The notes: generated by a model from the letters alone, not told the origin. A stretch of DNA of 64,000 bases from Orientallactaga sibirica (GCA_036365145.1 JAEOAD010000001.1:99917501-99981500), one strand, 5' to 3'. Positions 19,736-33,559 are shown, counted from the first letter of the stretch. Translations and numbers: made by a program.

Positions 19736-21236
19736 ACAGGCCAGTCTGCTGGGCTTGCCTCAAACCAGTTTAAATGAAGGTTCTTTACATGGGGAATGCA
19801 AGTGCTTCCTCAGTCCATAAAGTTTTAATGGAAAATCCCAATGCCACGAAAAAGGAACCTTACAATAAGATGTTCTTCAGTGGGCCACAGAGGCCCCTAA
19901 AAGAATTTTGGCTAATGCTATTGCTCGTGGATGTCTACCAAAACTAGATGGTCATTCCCTCCAGCTGAGGGACTCCCACACTTTGGGTTCTTTTTCTAAA
20001 TGAGTATGTCAGTGCTTTTGGGCAAGTTACAGGTGGGCACTGTCAGCAAAGTGCCTCATAAAATTTCATCACTGAGATTGTATAAAGCTGCGGACAGGCA
20101 CCGGAGGACTCCTGAGTTCTAGTGCAGAGATTTCTTCTTTTCCCACTCTTTCACACCCACCATCTCTTGTGTGTCCCTTTGATTCTGGTATCTGCTGCTC
20201 TGAACTGGAAAAGTTTCATGTGGTACAGAGATTCTGACAGGGCGCATATCCAAGCACTTAGCAAGCAACCGAACATTTCCAACTTTCTGTGCTAACCAAA
20301 TCCACCCCAATTTTTTTTTTCCAGGGGAATCTGGAGATTACCCTGTGTGGGAAGCTACTCACTGAGTCATGTGCTCCGTTTTAGCCTAAATCATACTGGA
20401 GGGTTTATGTCCAATTAGTTATGACTATAAGAGAATAAAAAATTGATAATCAAATCTCATGCTTCACTAGGCAAATCAATGCTGTGGAAGTGTCTTTGCA
20501 AAAGCTGCAGAGAGCTTTGTACAATCTATCGGCCATCTAAGTGGATGTCTATAGCCTTGTAAAACCCGTAATGTATGGAAGTTTTTTAGACCCTAAAACC
20601 ACTCAGCTAAAGTCATCACATAGGGCCAGGCTAACATCACATTCTCAGAATTCTTTCTTCTTTGTTCACCTTCAAGCCCTTAACTCTGAATGCTTCAGTC
20701 TGCCATTGTCAGTTGCATGGGTGATACTGCATCCATCACTCCTGCTCAGGGAATGAGATGGTTTTGAGGTAGTATTTCCTTTCCTAGTCTCTCAGGTGTG
20801 CTGGGTAGTTAGTGTTCTTCTAAGGTTGATTTTTGCTTCACTGCCTCAGAATTATCTAATGTAATCATAAAAGTAATGCACCAAAAGAAAAGAATATTAA
20901 CAAGGAAAGATAATAGAAGCAGTTGAGCTCATACTTCCCAGTCTTTGTGAAAATTTCTCAGCAAGATTATATAAAAATGAACATGTAGACTTACACAACT
21001 GCCTGAAAACTGTTTGAAATTTAAAGTTAATCATTGGAATAATTGAAACTACACAAAGTGTGTGTGTATTGAACATATTGAGGGAGTATCAGCACTCGAA
21101 CTTTTTGGAGTATTCACTTTATTTCTACACTTTGCATGTAATAAAACCACATGCAAATGATTGAGTAGTGCTGGTTATAAATGCAATTAGTCATATACAC
21201 CTCATAGTAAGCTAGAATAATCAGAGGTAAACAGAT
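19736..21236. other. No gene or recognised repeat
   Basis: Ordinary AT-rich non-coding sequence. Small frames have no family resemblance. Confidence 0.5.
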
Positions 21237-21640
21237 TTGAAAAAGACCTTTATGCTGAGAAGAAGGGACAGAGGAGCGCTCAGCACTGAAACATCTCAAA
21301 CCCACCTTCCAAGGCTCAGGGTCAATTGCAGAAGAGGGGGTGGAAAGAATGTAAGAGCCAAAGGAAAGGTAGGACTTCTTACTATGTGCTCTCCAGACAC
21401 AAAATGGCCTGGATATCCATTACCTCACAGTGCCTGACACTACCTACACAAGACCATCCTAATAGGAGGAAAAGATCATGACATCAAACTGAAAAGAGAG
21501 ACTGATTGAGAGGGGAAGAGGATATGATGGAGAGTGAAGTTTCAAAGGGGAAAGTGGGGGGAGGAGGGAATTACCATGGGATATTGACTACAATTAAAGA
21601 ACTTGTCAATAAAAAATTAATAAATAAAAAGACCTTTAGA
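21237..21640 (+). mobile_element. L1 3' UTR end
   Basis: Matches 39700-40020 in order and closely ('agcactgaaacatctc', 'acacaaaatggcctggatatccat', 'aggaggaaaagat.atgacatc', 'gactgattgagagggg'). It ends in 'caataaaaaattaataaataaaaa', a poly(A) signal and tail. 5'-truncated. Confidence 0.88.
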
Positions 21641-22714
21641 TACAGTTGGGGTTTTGAAGGCAGGACAGAAAGGAAAATGATTTTCCATGTAAAGAGGGGA
21701 AAATATTGGCTGTTGTAGGGAGATATTAACAATATTTTGTTTAGACATTATGGGATAGCCTATCAATGTATGTCCTGTTGCAAAAGTAGTCATTGCAGTA
21801 ATGCTTTCTATGTACCTTGAGGTGTCCTAAGTCAGCTGAGAATTGTAGATTTAGATACAGGTATAGTGTACCCATCAGGAAAATGGATCGTCCAGAACAG
21901 AATGAAGTTCCTGAGAAGTAAACAAAATCTCCAGTAAAGTAAGACAAATTGAAAAAAAAAAAAAAAAAAAAAAGAAGTGAACAGGAAAGAAAAGTATGGC
22001 AGAGATATTTCTACCTTTACTTGACTGTACCTAGACCCCAAAGTGTTACTTTTCTACCCAAGAAAATGTTACAAAGTTTTATCACTCTCACATTGTATAG
22101 CTTAGATGGGACTAAATCCACATGGACTCATGACAGCCATAAGACAATCTGATGCAATTTCATTTCTTTTGCCTTGAAATATTGATATGTGAGTAAGTAG
22201 CTGTTATCATATTTAAACCACTTTGAGTCAATGAGGGGAGCTGACCTGATCAGAGGAAAGTAGAAGAAAAATGCATATTTGTGAATGGAGCACTGAAGAT
22301 GGTGTCAAGAGATGGATAAACTTCCAGGATAATGTCCTGGTCATCTGAGTGACTACAGATCAATGACATCCTGGACTTTTCAGTTATAATACAAAACACA
22401 ACCTTATATTGTTGTGTTTCATTATCTGTTTACTAAAGTGTTCTCATATGCTCATTTTAATTAATCCAGAGCATTTTCTCCCTTCTTGCTTCTCTGCTAA
22501 CTAGCATCATGAGGAGAGCAGCTTTGATTCCCCTCACTTTTTCTGCCATGATGTCCTGTTTGCTACAGTCCCATAACTCTGGAGCCAAATTTCCATGGAC
22601 TGAAACTGCAGAAACATTCTAAAAAAAATGCTTTCCTCCTTTAAAATGTGCACTCCCTCCAAAGCTTACCAGAATGTTCAGCAATACTTCATCATTATTT
22701 TATAGAGAATTTAG
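21641..22714. other. No gene; A-run at 21951-21973
   Basis: Non-coding. The poly-A run could be the relic of an old insertion. Confidence 0.5.
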
Positions 22715-22885
22715 GATTAAAGATGTCATCAAATTAGGAAAGAGACTAATGGAGAGAGGGAGGGGATATGATGGAGACGGGAGTTCTAAAGTGGAATGGG
22801 GGGGAGGGGAGGGAAATATCAGGTGGGGTTTTTTTTTGGTATGTAAGATTAAAAGTCAATAAAAAATAATAATAATAAAAAAAGA
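22715..22885 (+). mobile_element. Short L1 3' end
   Basis: Only the last ~170 bp of the same 3' UTR: 'gatgtcatcaaattaggaaagagact', 'ggatatgatggaga', 'ggggggag', then (AATA)n. Strongly 5'-truncated. Confidence 0.75.
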
Positions 22886-24129
22886 TTATTTAAGTTCATT
22901 TCTGAACTCCTTTGTGTGCCCCAACCCTATATACTTGTCTGGTGAGTAATATATGATAATTCATTTATTTAGAATGAGGAAGCTTCTCCTCAAAGATAAC
23001 TTTCTTTGCTCTCACTAATAAGATGAAGATACTTTGACAACAGAGTTTCATCAACTGATGCATTACAATGGTTATCCTAGCTTACATATGTCTCCTTTTG
23101 TAAAGTGGGTGTTAAGAAGGACAGTTTAAATGTAGCTGACTCATAGTGTGTGGGCGGGTGCATGACAGATTTCAGGTAAAATTGAAAGAATCAGATGATT
23201 GAGGCAGTTGAACCATTACTATAGTTTGGGCCTTGGAGGTGGGATGGAAGGCAAAGGTTTACTATATGAGAAGGTTGAAATTGGGTAGATTCAGGGGAGA
23301 AGTAAATCATAAGGAGGTTAGAGATCCATAAAAGTAAAGGACTTGGTAAGGAGACAGGATGGCTCTTGAAAGGTTTGAGGAGATGTAAGCCTTTGAACCT
23401 TCTCCTATCCCCAGGAGGTACCATCTTCTAGCATGGAGAACATAGAAGTTCTATGTTGTACACGTGGGGGCCAAGATTTCCATTGCTATCACATTCTGCG
23501 TTGTTTCTGTCTTTTCAACTGATTTATAGTATCTCATTCACTGACCATCCTCCAACATTTTCAGAGATATGGACCTTGGAAATTATTTGTAGCTTTATTC
23601 TAATTCTCTACATTGGAGTAGTACCCTAAGAAGATTTCAATAATGCTCTGAAATGATTTAATAGTACTCTCAGATTATTTTCTTCAAAAATGCATATCTC
23701 CTTTTCAATCATATTACTCTCTTAGGATATAACCTTTAAATACTCTCCAATTTTAATTTTTCCCTAATTGTACTTAAATACCTAAAATATGTTCAGAAAA
23801 CTTTACCTCAATTTTTTCCAAATATTGGAATGATTTTCTCTCCTCTTTTTGTTATCAACATGAGTTCTGAGTAATCAGCCACTGCAGAAAGATGTCACTA
23901 AAGGATATGTTCTCTATGGAATGTTTACATAATATAATTAGGGTTCTTGGAAAGAAGTTAATGATATATGCCTCAAACATTCACCTAGGACTCAGTTTGA
24001 AGGAATCTGAACGTACTCAGACCTTCCATTGTTGTGATGGTTCCACAACTATATCACTTTTTTTCAAGTAGGGGAAAATTTAATAATATCTGTCTTTTCA
24101 TTATGTATTGAATTTCCTTTTACTTTGCA
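22886..24129. other. No gene or recognised repeat
   Basis: AT-rich non-coding sequence; nothing supported. Confidence 0.5.
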
Positions 24130-24274
24130 CACCAGGACCTCTAGCCACTGCAAACAAACTCCAGACACATGTGCCACCTTGTGCACCTGGTTTATGTGGG
24201 TCCTGGAGAATCGAACCTGAGTCCTTCAGCTTTGAAGGCAAGTGCTTTAACCACTAAGCAATATCTCCAGCCCA
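24130..24274 (-). repeat. tRNA-derived SINE, tail-truncated
   Basis: Minus-strand copy from 'accaggacctctagccactgc' to 'ccactaagcaatatctccagccca'. The CT tract and tail are missing. Confidence 0.9.
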
Positions 24275-24344
24275 CTGTGCTGGGATTTGGAGAATATGTA
24301 ATTATGTACCATTTAAGAATTTTTTTTTTTGGAAAAAAAATACC

Positions 24345-25620
24345 AGGATAGAAAGGAGCTATGAGAAAGAGGAGACAGGAAGGATTAATAGGATATCATT
24401 GAATACTGCAGGTAGAAAGGCTAGAGTGGTGTCAGGAGAAGGGAATGGAGGTGAGGAGAGGGTTAACTGAGATTCAGTAGATTATGAAAAAGCCATAGAG
24501 TGATCAACTTCTTTGTTAGCTAATATACATGCCTTCCCCCACCACCACCACCACACACCTTAGACACATTGTTTAAAGATTGTGCAAGAACTCTCTTTGG
24601 AAGCTGACAATGCTGCTCTCTGTATCTCTAGGTTGTTGCTGTAATATCCCAGGTCTAGAAGTAGGGTACCTCCCAGTGAGTTATTGGCCAGGAAGTACCC
24701 CTGAGGTTCCTAAAAATACAGGCTTTTATTGCTAAGCCTCTCGATTGCCAACTAGAAGCAGATGGTCACACCCTATTACTGCAGATATCACATGTGCTGG
24801 ACACAGTGCTGGAAAATAATAGACTGGGTGCTTGAGAAGAAAAGTCATAAAGTGTTATTACTCAAGGGTGGAATTACCTAGCTTGCTAGACAACTAACCA
24901 GCCAGGCAAGATGTACCTACTGGTGGAATTAATATTATATGGGTAACCAACTAGTCATTTGATTGGATCTGAGGTCTGATCTACAGAAGAGATGCCATGT
25001 CTGATACCCTATGTTTGAGAAGATCATAGACTATATGGAGTCCTATTACTGTAACTAAGTGAATGTGGTATGCTCGTCAAATTGCCCTGTACAAAGCATG
25101 TTGTGATTGTGCTCAAAGATCAGGGCTGCTCTCACCAATGGCCAGAGCAGCTTCTTTTTGCAAAAGGCAGTGGATACTAAAGAGATTCAAAACTTGTCAA
25201 AGGGCTGAAAATTACTGGCTGTTGAGTACTCAGGCCTAAATGAAACATCTCTATCACACCTTTCAAGGCTCAAAGAACATTGCAGAAGAAGCACAGGAAA
25301 ATAAGGTATTTCTTAGAGGTTGGAAGGTATATTTTAGGTCACGATCTTACAGATGTTAAGGGACCATCACATTCATGACCTCACAGTGGCTGCTGGCTGT
25401 CGTTACCTCCATAAGACCTGCATAATATGAGCAAATGAATATGTTGACATGAATGATGGAAGAGGGAAAGATGATCTTAAAATAGGAGAGGGACTAGGTG
25501 AAAGAAGAAGGGGTTCAGTGGAATGGGAGTGGGAGGCAAAAGAATATAGTGGGGAGGTATTATGATCATATTATAGTATGCTCATATATAAAAATATTCA
25601 ATAATACAAATAAAAAAATA
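24345..25620 (+). mobile_element. L1 3' UTR, older copy
   Basis: Collinear with 38830-40075: an A/G-rich start, 'tacctcccagtgagttattggccaggaag', 'gatggtcacaccctattactg', the ATTGG/GGTAACC part near 24940, 'gaaacatctctatcacacctttcaaggctc', and an A/G-rich end with an A-rich tail. More diverged than the 21.2 kb copy. Confidence 0.8.
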
Positions 25621-26654
25621 TATGAGCTAGTAGAAAGGAAGACCGATATTTTTTGAATCATTTTTGTAATAGGAAAGTCATAATATGTCTTATAGTCTAA
25701 CATAAACCCTAGAGGGAATCTGTTCCCTGGCCTTCCAGCTCTTAGGGAGGCTGTTCCTCACTCATTCCAGATTTTACAGTCTGCTCATAGTCCTGGGCTC
25801 TTCCTGCATCCTTCTGGGCTTTTGTTTCATATAGTCTCCTCTCTTTTTCAGACACTAATCCTCCCCCTTATAAAACATTTTGTGATTTTATTTAATACAC
25901 ATGGCTAGTACAGGATAATACCCCCATCTCAGAATTTATAATCATACCTATATAGCCCCTTTTTCAACATGAGGTAACACTCACAGGTTGCTGGGTAGGA
26001 AATGGAAATTAGGAATCAAGATATTGTCCCTACTATATATCCATGTATTTTGAAGAAACAAATGGGTTCAAGGATCCATCATGTACATGCTGTTTCCCTT
26101 CAGCCCCATCTTTCCTTTGCTTCCAGAACATGAGTATGTTCTGCCATCTAAAGATGCCAACAAGGTCCATTGCTGATGGCCATTCAACAAAGGAGAGTGT
26201 GAAGCTGTTTCATGGAAACAAAATACCTCCTATACAATGTCCATATCATGTTAACTTGTCAGATGAAAAAAAAATCATATGTGGTACTTACATGACATGG
26301 TATGTTCACATGCATACTTGCATAAATATATAGAATACATATATGCATACATACATACATACATATATACATATATATTTATATGTATATGTAATTTATG
26401 CTAACTTTATGAAGAACTAAATGAGGAAATATGTTATTTTTGTACCTTTATTTTCTCTATATCTTCTAAATACATCTGTGTTTACCATCTTGGTGACATG
26501 TACTTCTTAGAATATGGTGAAAACGATTCAGTTTGATATCTGTCTGAGGGACATACAGTTTTAAACAGAAGACAAAACAGTGAGCTATGCTTGTGCCAAA
26601 AAAAGTTTAGAGCAGAGGAAAATTACCTCCTAGTGTCATAAGTTTCCTTTTTAA
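25621..26654. other. No gene; AT/TACA microsatellite near 26340-26400
   Basis: (TACA)n and (TATA)n mixture near 26340-26400. Remaining sequence unassigned. Confidence 0.5.
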
Positions 26655-26889
26655 AAAATATTTTATTTATTTATTTATTTATTTATTTGAGAAAGAGTGA
26701 GAGAGAGATACAGAAATAGGCAGGTAGAAAGAGAGAAAATGAACATGCCTGGGCCTCCAGCCACTGCAAATCAACTCCGGATGTCCATGCCCCCTTGTGC
26801 ATCTGGCTTACCCGGGTCCTGGAGAGTCGAAATTGGATCCTTTGGCTCTGCAGGCAAGCACCTTAACAGCTAAACCATCTCTCCAGCCC
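26655..26889 (-). repeat. tRNA-derived SINE
   Basis: Minus-strand full copy with an (ATTT)n tail at 26661-26689 and head 'taaaccatctctccagcccc'. Confidence 0.93.
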
Positions 26890-27990
26890 CTCATAAATTT
26901 CTTATGGTGGCAACTTCACATTTACACATATACAAATATATCAGCTATATAGAAAGGTTGATTCACATTCTCTCTCTCCTTCTCTCTCTCCATTGCATAG
27001 ACAAGGGCAGTATTTGACCCCATTCTCTCTGTTCTTACTGATGCAAAGTAAAATCCTCTGAGATCATAAAACTAAAAGATGATAAAGTGAGATAAAAAGC
27101 ATATTCTTTGATTTTTAATTTACTATTCTACTCTATCCCTCAATGAGAGAAAATCCAAAGGTAAGAAAAAAACCACCTTAAACAAATAAATGCTGATGTA
27201 TATATCTTGGAAAGCAGCAATGAAGAATTTATGCTGGACCATATCCAAAGCAAGCAGTTCAATATTTGAATTATGAATCAGACAGCTCTATTAGGGCACA
27301 GATAATATAAACCTTTAAATATTAATATCCCTAAAGCAACTCTCTTCCCTTCTTTTCTAGCTTTAACTTCACCTCACATTACAGCCAGGAGTAATTAGAC
27401 ATTTCAAAAATATATCAATGTTTTTCTACCCGGAGGATGACCTGAGCCAGTCACTGGTAGTGACTCATGGGCTCAGCTCTATATATTCCCTAGCCATGGC
27501 AATACTTTTCTCAGCTTCATCTATTTTGAATTGCTTACTTTTGAGAGGGATTGATGTGATGGCACTTTAAATTAAATAATAAATAGCATAAAGCCAAAAT
27601 GAATTGTAAATCCTATGCAAACACAAATTATGCACAGTAAAATTAAACATGGTGTTGAGAGGAAAGATAAAGTATCTTGGTGACATACCTGCACCTTGAC
27701 TTCTTTTCTTTTCATTTTTACTAAAATTTCCTATCTTTGAAAATGGTAATGAACTTGCCAATTAATCACTAATTTTAAGCTGCCAGGAGCTAACAGAATC
27801 TGTGAACATACTGCTGTAAGCCTTTGTGCTACAATAGTCCATTGGAACTTATGGATTATATAGTGGTTAAAAGATTCTCAATACTACTAAAGAAAATATT
27901 TAGATGAAAAACAAAAAAGAATCACAGATATGCTGCAAACCTGTGGAGCTTAAATGAGACAGTGTGTGTAGAATAGCTGACCAAAGTTGA
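26890..27990. other. No gene or recognised repeat
   Basis: Nothing supported. Confidence 0.5.
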
Positions 27991-28005
27991 AAGAAAGCAA
28001 TTTTG

Positions 28006-28212
28006 GGGGCTGGAGGAATGGTTTAAAGGTTAAGGCATTTGCCTGCAAAGCCAAAGGACCCTGGTTCGATTCCCCAGGACCCACATTAGCCAGATGCTCA
28101 TGGGGGCACACGCATCTGGAGTTCGTTTGCAGTAGCTGGAGGCCCTGGCATGCCCATTCTCTCTCTCTCCCTCTTTCTCTGTCAAATAAATAAAAATAAA
28201 ATATTTTTAAAA
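28006..28212 (+). repeat. tRNA-derived SINE with perfect 15-bp target duplication
   Basis: Flanked by aagaaagcaattttg (27991-28005 and 28213-28227) without mismatch. Short CT tract and (AAAT)n tail. A young copy, useful as a reference for the family. Confidence 0.96.
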
Positions 28213-28227
28213 AAGAAAGCAATTTTG

Positions 28228-29415
28228 AGACTGATGTAAAGGAGCAAATCCAGCAGCTCATGTGTGAGTTACCAATGCTGGTAGCTCAGTGCCTCCAGCA
28301 AGCCAAGTCCCCTACACAATGGAGAATCTATGATGAAGGGTTTAGATCCAGCTCCACCATTTACCAGGTGTGTGAGCATCAGCATACTACTTGATTTTTC
28401 TAAGACTGAGTTTCTTCATCTGCTAGTAGGTTATTAATGATTCCTATTACTTTATTGGGCTGTTTAGTTAATGGGAGGATAAAAATAATGTATAAAGCAT
28501 TCTGAATAATAAATGGTTATAAAAAAACACTTATTTGAGTAATAGTAAAACCCTGAGTGATTTGATGAAGTATGTGAACATATCTTTCCAAATTTTAGAA
28601 AATTAAGGATCAACTATTTATGTGGTAAATATCAGCATGATGGCAATAGTCTTTCTTCTCCTGTCTCCTCTTTTCTTCTTTTCCTCTCCCCATCCTTTTC
28701 CTCATCATCTCTCATCTTCTTTCTCCCCATCCAGATAATAAACACACAAAAAAAGAAATAAGTTTATAGAAATGGATCTAACTCACTTTGTGTCACCCTG
28801 TGGAAAACATACCTCTCTCTGCTCATGGTTTCTATGACTAAAAACACTTTGAAAGGATATTACAGATATTTAACCCAAACTGAGAATCATTTCTGGCAAG
28901 ATCTTGAGAGAAACATTCAATAAAGCCTTCTGTTCCTCTTTCTACAGCTTTTGATTCTGCCAAATCAAAGACTAGCCACACAGCCAACTCAGAAGACACT
29001 GAATACTAACTAGCACTTTGTCTATAAAAAACACCTACACATTGACCCATTTTCCTATTTCTACTCCAGCCCATATTCCATAACTTGTAAGAATTACTGT
29101 CTTGGTGGCACTTTCTTGGATATCCATTTTACTCATGGTTGAGTGATTGTGAGATTCTTTTCAATGTTTCCCTCTTTAACAATGTTTCCATCTTGAATGT
29201 GGGATAAGACTAGAGGAGATGTCAGTAACTGAGTACATTAAAAAGATTTGCCTTTCGTTAACAAGAGTTCTTCCTTTAAATTGCCAATCACTGGTTAGTT
29301 TGTCCACTCAGGATAAAGTATTCTCTTTTTGAGATTAAAATGAGGATGTAGAAGAAAGTAAAAATCTGAGAGAAAAGATTACTGACTAGGTAATTAATGA
29401 AAGGCAGAGAGATAG
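28228..29415. other. No gene or recognised repeat
   Basis: Nothing supported. Confidence 0.5.
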
Positions 29416-29431
29416 ATGTGTGCATGTGTGC

Positions 29432-29472
<41 letters not shown>
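29416..29472. repeat. (TG)n microsatellite
   Basis: About 57 bp with four interruptions at the left and about 19 uninterrupted TG units at the right. Confidence 0.97.
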
Positions 29473-29473
<1 letters not shown>

Positions 29474-29551
29474 TATCGCTGGAGAAAGGGAGGGTAGAAG
29501 ATGGTATCTGGAAAGTAGCAATATGTGAAATGATATCTAAAAAGAAATGAT

Positions 29552-29778
29552 AGGGCTGAAGAGATGGCTTGGCAGTTAAGGCGCCTGACTGCCAAGCCTA
29601 AGAACCCCAGTTCCAATCTCTAGGGCCCATGTTTAGCCAGATGCAAAAAGTGACGTTTGCCCACAAGAGGGTGCATGTGTCTGGAGTTTGTTCACAGCGG
29701 CTGAGAGGCTGCTGGCATGCCCATTCTCTCTATCTCTTGCTCTCTCTCTGTTTCTCTCTCTAAAAAAAAAAAAAAGAA
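29552..29778 (+). repeat. tRNA-derived SINE, longer subtype
   Basis: Head gggctgaagagatggcttgg, 'agttccaatctctagggccc' in place of the gattcccc B-box side. Flanks share aagaaat(g/t)ata. Confidence 0.92.
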
Positions 29779-29784
29779 ATTATA

Positions 29785-30472
29785 AACTAGCAATTTCAAA
29801 TTAAATAAGTGATGTTTACTTATTGAACAATGCATATCTATGCATTTTTCCCAATATCTGTCACTTTAATATGTCTTGATAAAACAACATGAAACATATT
29901 CACTTTGGAAATTTCATTATAAATATTGGTATTTGCAGCTGTAACTTTCATCCAAAGGTTTCAGATCCATCCAATACAAGGGATTTGCAAGACCTTGTTT
30001 ATAGAGCTAGAACTCCAGACTTTCTTTTATTAATTTGTGAATTAAAACCAGTAATTGTTTCTTTGATTTTCCCATTACTCTCCCCTTAACTGTCCCAGCA
30101 GTGCGTCCCTGCCCTTCAGTTAAACTACATGAAACATTTTCCATTCTTCAAGATGATGTAAGATGCAGATATCTTTTTTGCTTGTGAGAAAAACTTAAAC
30201 AAAACTAACTTAACATAAAAAGAAGCACAGAACATTAAGTGATGGAAATATCAGGGCAAGGATACATTACAAGTATGTGTATGCATTACTTATATGTGTG
30301 TGGATGTTTCTCACCTTTACTATTGGCTATGATGAAATTTGTAAAGCGGAGGTGGTATGCAGTTGATATCAGAAGTAGCTAAAAATAAAATCAATTCTCA
30401 TATGCACGTTTGCTCTTTTTACCATTTCAATGATACCTTCAACCATTGCTCTTATAAAAGCATCCTTTCATA
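29785..30472. other. No gene or recognised repeat
   Basis: Nothing supported. Confidence 0.5.
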
Positions 30473-30584
30473 GGAAGTGATGGTTACACCTTTAATCCCA
30501 GCACTTGGGAGGCTGAAGTAGGAGGAATACTTAAGAGTTCCATGCAGCCTGTGGTAGAGTGGGACCTCAACAAACAAACAAGAA
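30473..30584 (+). repeat. Old B1-like SINE, internally shortened
   Basis: 'acacctttaatcccagcacttgggaggctgaagtaggagga' followed by a degenerate right half and (ACAA)n. Confidence 0.8.
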
Positions 30585-30944
30585 ATCCTTTCTGTATTTC
30601 TTTACGGGGGATAAATAGAAATAAAAAGGTTTACATTCTTAATATTTACATGTTTATAAGTTCATAAACAGATGTTTGGAAGCAAAAAAAATTGCAACCA
30701 ATATAAAGTGTAAGGGTAGTATTTTCAACAATTTTAAGGTAAGCATATTTTAAATAAATGGAGAGAAAGGTGTTAACAAAATGTCAGGCTGTAGTCAGAG
30801 TCTTAGGTTAATTTTCTATTTAAGGGTTGGTCATAGAAAAATGACCAGGCCATTCTTTTGGTAAATAAATGCAAATTATAATCATAGTTAGTTTATTATT
30901 GAATATGGCTTTCCAAGAAAAAAAGACATACAGTTTCACATATC

Positions 30945-31117
30945 ATTTTTTTTTGTTGTTTTGTTTTGTATTTTATTTTTTTGAGGTATGATCTCGCTCT
31001 AGCTCAGGCTGACCTGGAAGTCACTCTGTAGTCTCAGGGTGGCCTTGAACTCATGGTGACCCTTCTACCTCTGCCCCCTGAGTGCTGGGATTAAAGGCAT
31101 GATCCACCAGGCCCAGC
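30945..31117 (-). repeat. B1 SINE with 10-bp target duplication
   Basis: Direct repeat ttcacatatc at 30935-30944 and 31118-31127 is perfect. T-rich tail with G interruptions. Confidence 0.94.
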
Positions 31118-31127
31118 TTCACATATC

Positions 31128-31992
31128 TTGTTATTATGGGCATGGGCTCATTTGTTTGTGCTACGTGTGGATTACCAGGACTGAGTATTTCCATGGTTTA
31201 GGAATTGATGGAGCATTCAGTCTTATAAGATGTACAGAGACTAAATAGTGTAGAGTGGGAAGAAAGTTAGTAACTTCCTAATGAGGAAGAGTTCAAATAC
31301 CTTGAGCATTTGAGCGAACTATTTTGAAGTATGAAGGCCCAAATATAAAAAGTGTAGATAGGTTGTTAAGATACTTTTTATGGTTTTGGGTAAGATATAG
31401 AATATGAGTTTCATGAGTATTGTGAGAACATACAGAAGGTGTGGAGAAGGCCAAGAACTGAAAAACTTTTCTTGAAACAGGTCTACATTTACATACCATG
31501 GCCCATGCTCACTGGTCAGGGAGGTCAGAAAGATCAGGTGCTGAAAGTTTAATCAATTATCTCCCAGCTGTGTGAAATTAGTAAACCTCACTTCTCTACT
31601 TTAGATATTTTTATATATAAAACTATATATAAGGTAGCTTATTATTTATTGAAGAGTGCATGATATAATAAATACAATGTGTTAAGGAATTTACTTGACA
31701 TGTAATAAGTTCTGAATAAATTACTTTAAAATTTTCCCGACAATGTCAAGAATAATATCTTCATTTTTTTCTGTTTCCTCAAGAACATTTTGAAAGAAGT
31801 ATAAATTACACAGAAACTTTCTCAATCCAATAGCAAAAGAATAATTAAACTTAAAAAGTTTAAATTCTATAAACCTTTATAGATTTTTAACACCTCCAAA
31901 GTTTTTACAACAAATTCATAGACATAAAAATTTCCCTAAACAACCTGTTTTAGAACTGAAAGGAAGTAAAGAAACACATTGATATAATTGAA
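31128..31992. other. No gene or recognised repeat
   Basis: AT-rich; nothing supported. Confidence 0.5.
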
Positions 31993-32236
31993 AGTTGAGC
32001 TGACGAGATGGCTCAGCAGTTAAGGTGCTTGCCTACAAAGCCTAAGGACCCAGGTTTGATTCCACATTACCCATATAAGGCGGTACATGAATCTGGAGTT
32101 CATTTGCAGTGGCTGGAGGCCTTGGTGTGCCTATTCTCTCCTCTCCCTCTCTCTCTCACTCTCTTTTTTTTTTCTCTCTCTCTGTCTCTCTTATAAATAC
32201 ATACATACACACATACATAAACAAACAAAAATGTTT
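31993..32236 (+). repeat. tRNA-derived SINE
   Basis: Head gttgagctgacgagatggct; CT/T-rich tract; tail of (ATAC)n. Flanks share attgaaagt. Confidence 0.9.
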
Positions 32237-32800
32237 AAAAAACATGATTGAAAGTGAAGGTCATGGACATATTATCTACATTCTTGATTTTGGACATTGC
32301 AAAGACTTCATTTTGAACTGCACTTCACAGAAAAGAGCCTCTTTCCTTTATCCATAATTGCTATGAAATATTATTAAGGTTAATCCCCACAGAACACAGA
32401 ACAATACAAGAGAAAAGAAGCACACATGGGAATGCTGACTACTTTAACCCTCATTCTACTGACCAGAGTGAAAGGAAGCAAGAGGATCTTATTCTTCCAC
32501 CAGCCTAGCTAAGCGCTACATCGCTACATACATTTCTTCCTGAAGATAGGCTCCTCACATCCCTTTCTTATAGCGTTTACTGTAGGAATCTTTTTACATC
32601 AGTCCTATGGACAACATATACTGAGTCATGGCTAAAATTAAACTACTTCTGTTTTACATGTGCAAGAATAGATTTCACAAAATAAATTGCAGTAGACATT
32701 TTATCATTTAGAGAGGTATGATAGAGGTTTCTTTTTCTTTTTGTACTAGAAATATTTACAAAATGGTGGTAGGTGGGTGTGCAGACACCTAGTGTGTATG
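32237..32800. other. No gene or recognised repeat
   Basis: Nothing supported. Confidence 0.5.
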
Positions 32801-32856
<56 letters not shown>

Positions 32857-32916
32857 TATATATATTCTACATATATATACTCTCTCTCTATATATATATA
32901 TATATTCTACATATAT

Positions 32917-32987
<71 letters not shown>

Positions 32988-32990
32988 TCT
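32801..32990. repeat. (TA)n/(TC)n compound satellite
   Basis: A (TA)n run, then two tandem copies of a ~50-bp block (tatata...ttctacatatatatactctctctct), then (TC)n and (TA)n again. All tyrosine/isoleucine frames here are artefacts. Confidence 0.95.
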
Positions 32991-33470
32991 ACATAAATAT
33001 ACATATTTGCAAATTTCATGAAACCTACCCATATTGAGTCCTAATTCTCTGTATTTTCCTCCTAGCTCATCTTCAGTAAAGAGCTCCGAGTAGATTTCTG
33101 AACAGGGGAAATCCTACTGTCCTGAGATGAATGTCCTCTATTCATCCATTTTTGTGTCAACTACATTAACTCCAAGGGAAAGTTAAATGTTAAGGATTTG
33201 AAATAAACTCTGAGGCTGGGGAATATGCTAAAGTTAATTAGACTAACCACAGTTAAATTCATCCCTGTAGAGCCCATACTATGAAGTAGAAATGGTCAAC
33301 TTAAATTTAATAGCATTTTTGACACATACTTTTTGCAGTTCCTTTGACATGTGTCAGTGGAGAATTGTCTGAGTCAATCAAAGATATATGAAAATGTAAT
33401 CACACAGTTGCCACATTACCCATTGGGCCCTATATGCTTTATTTACTAGTTTAAATTTTAAAACCAAGCT
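32991..33470. other. No gene or recognised repeat
   Basis: Nothing supported. Confidence 0.5.
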
Positions 33471-33559
33471 TGGCATGGTGGTGCACACTTTTAATCCCAG
33501 CATTTGGGGATCACTGTGAATTTGAGGCCCCCCTTAGACTACATAGTGAATTTCAGATG
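33471..33559 (+). repeat. B1 fragment
   Basis: 'ttggcatggtggtgcacacttttaatcccagca' then a shortened right half; lacks the tail. Confidence 0.85.

Noticed and set aside
32773..33037. Tyr/Ile repeat proteins in three frames
   Set aside because: Translation of (TA)n; all frames are open because the unit lacks stops in those phases.
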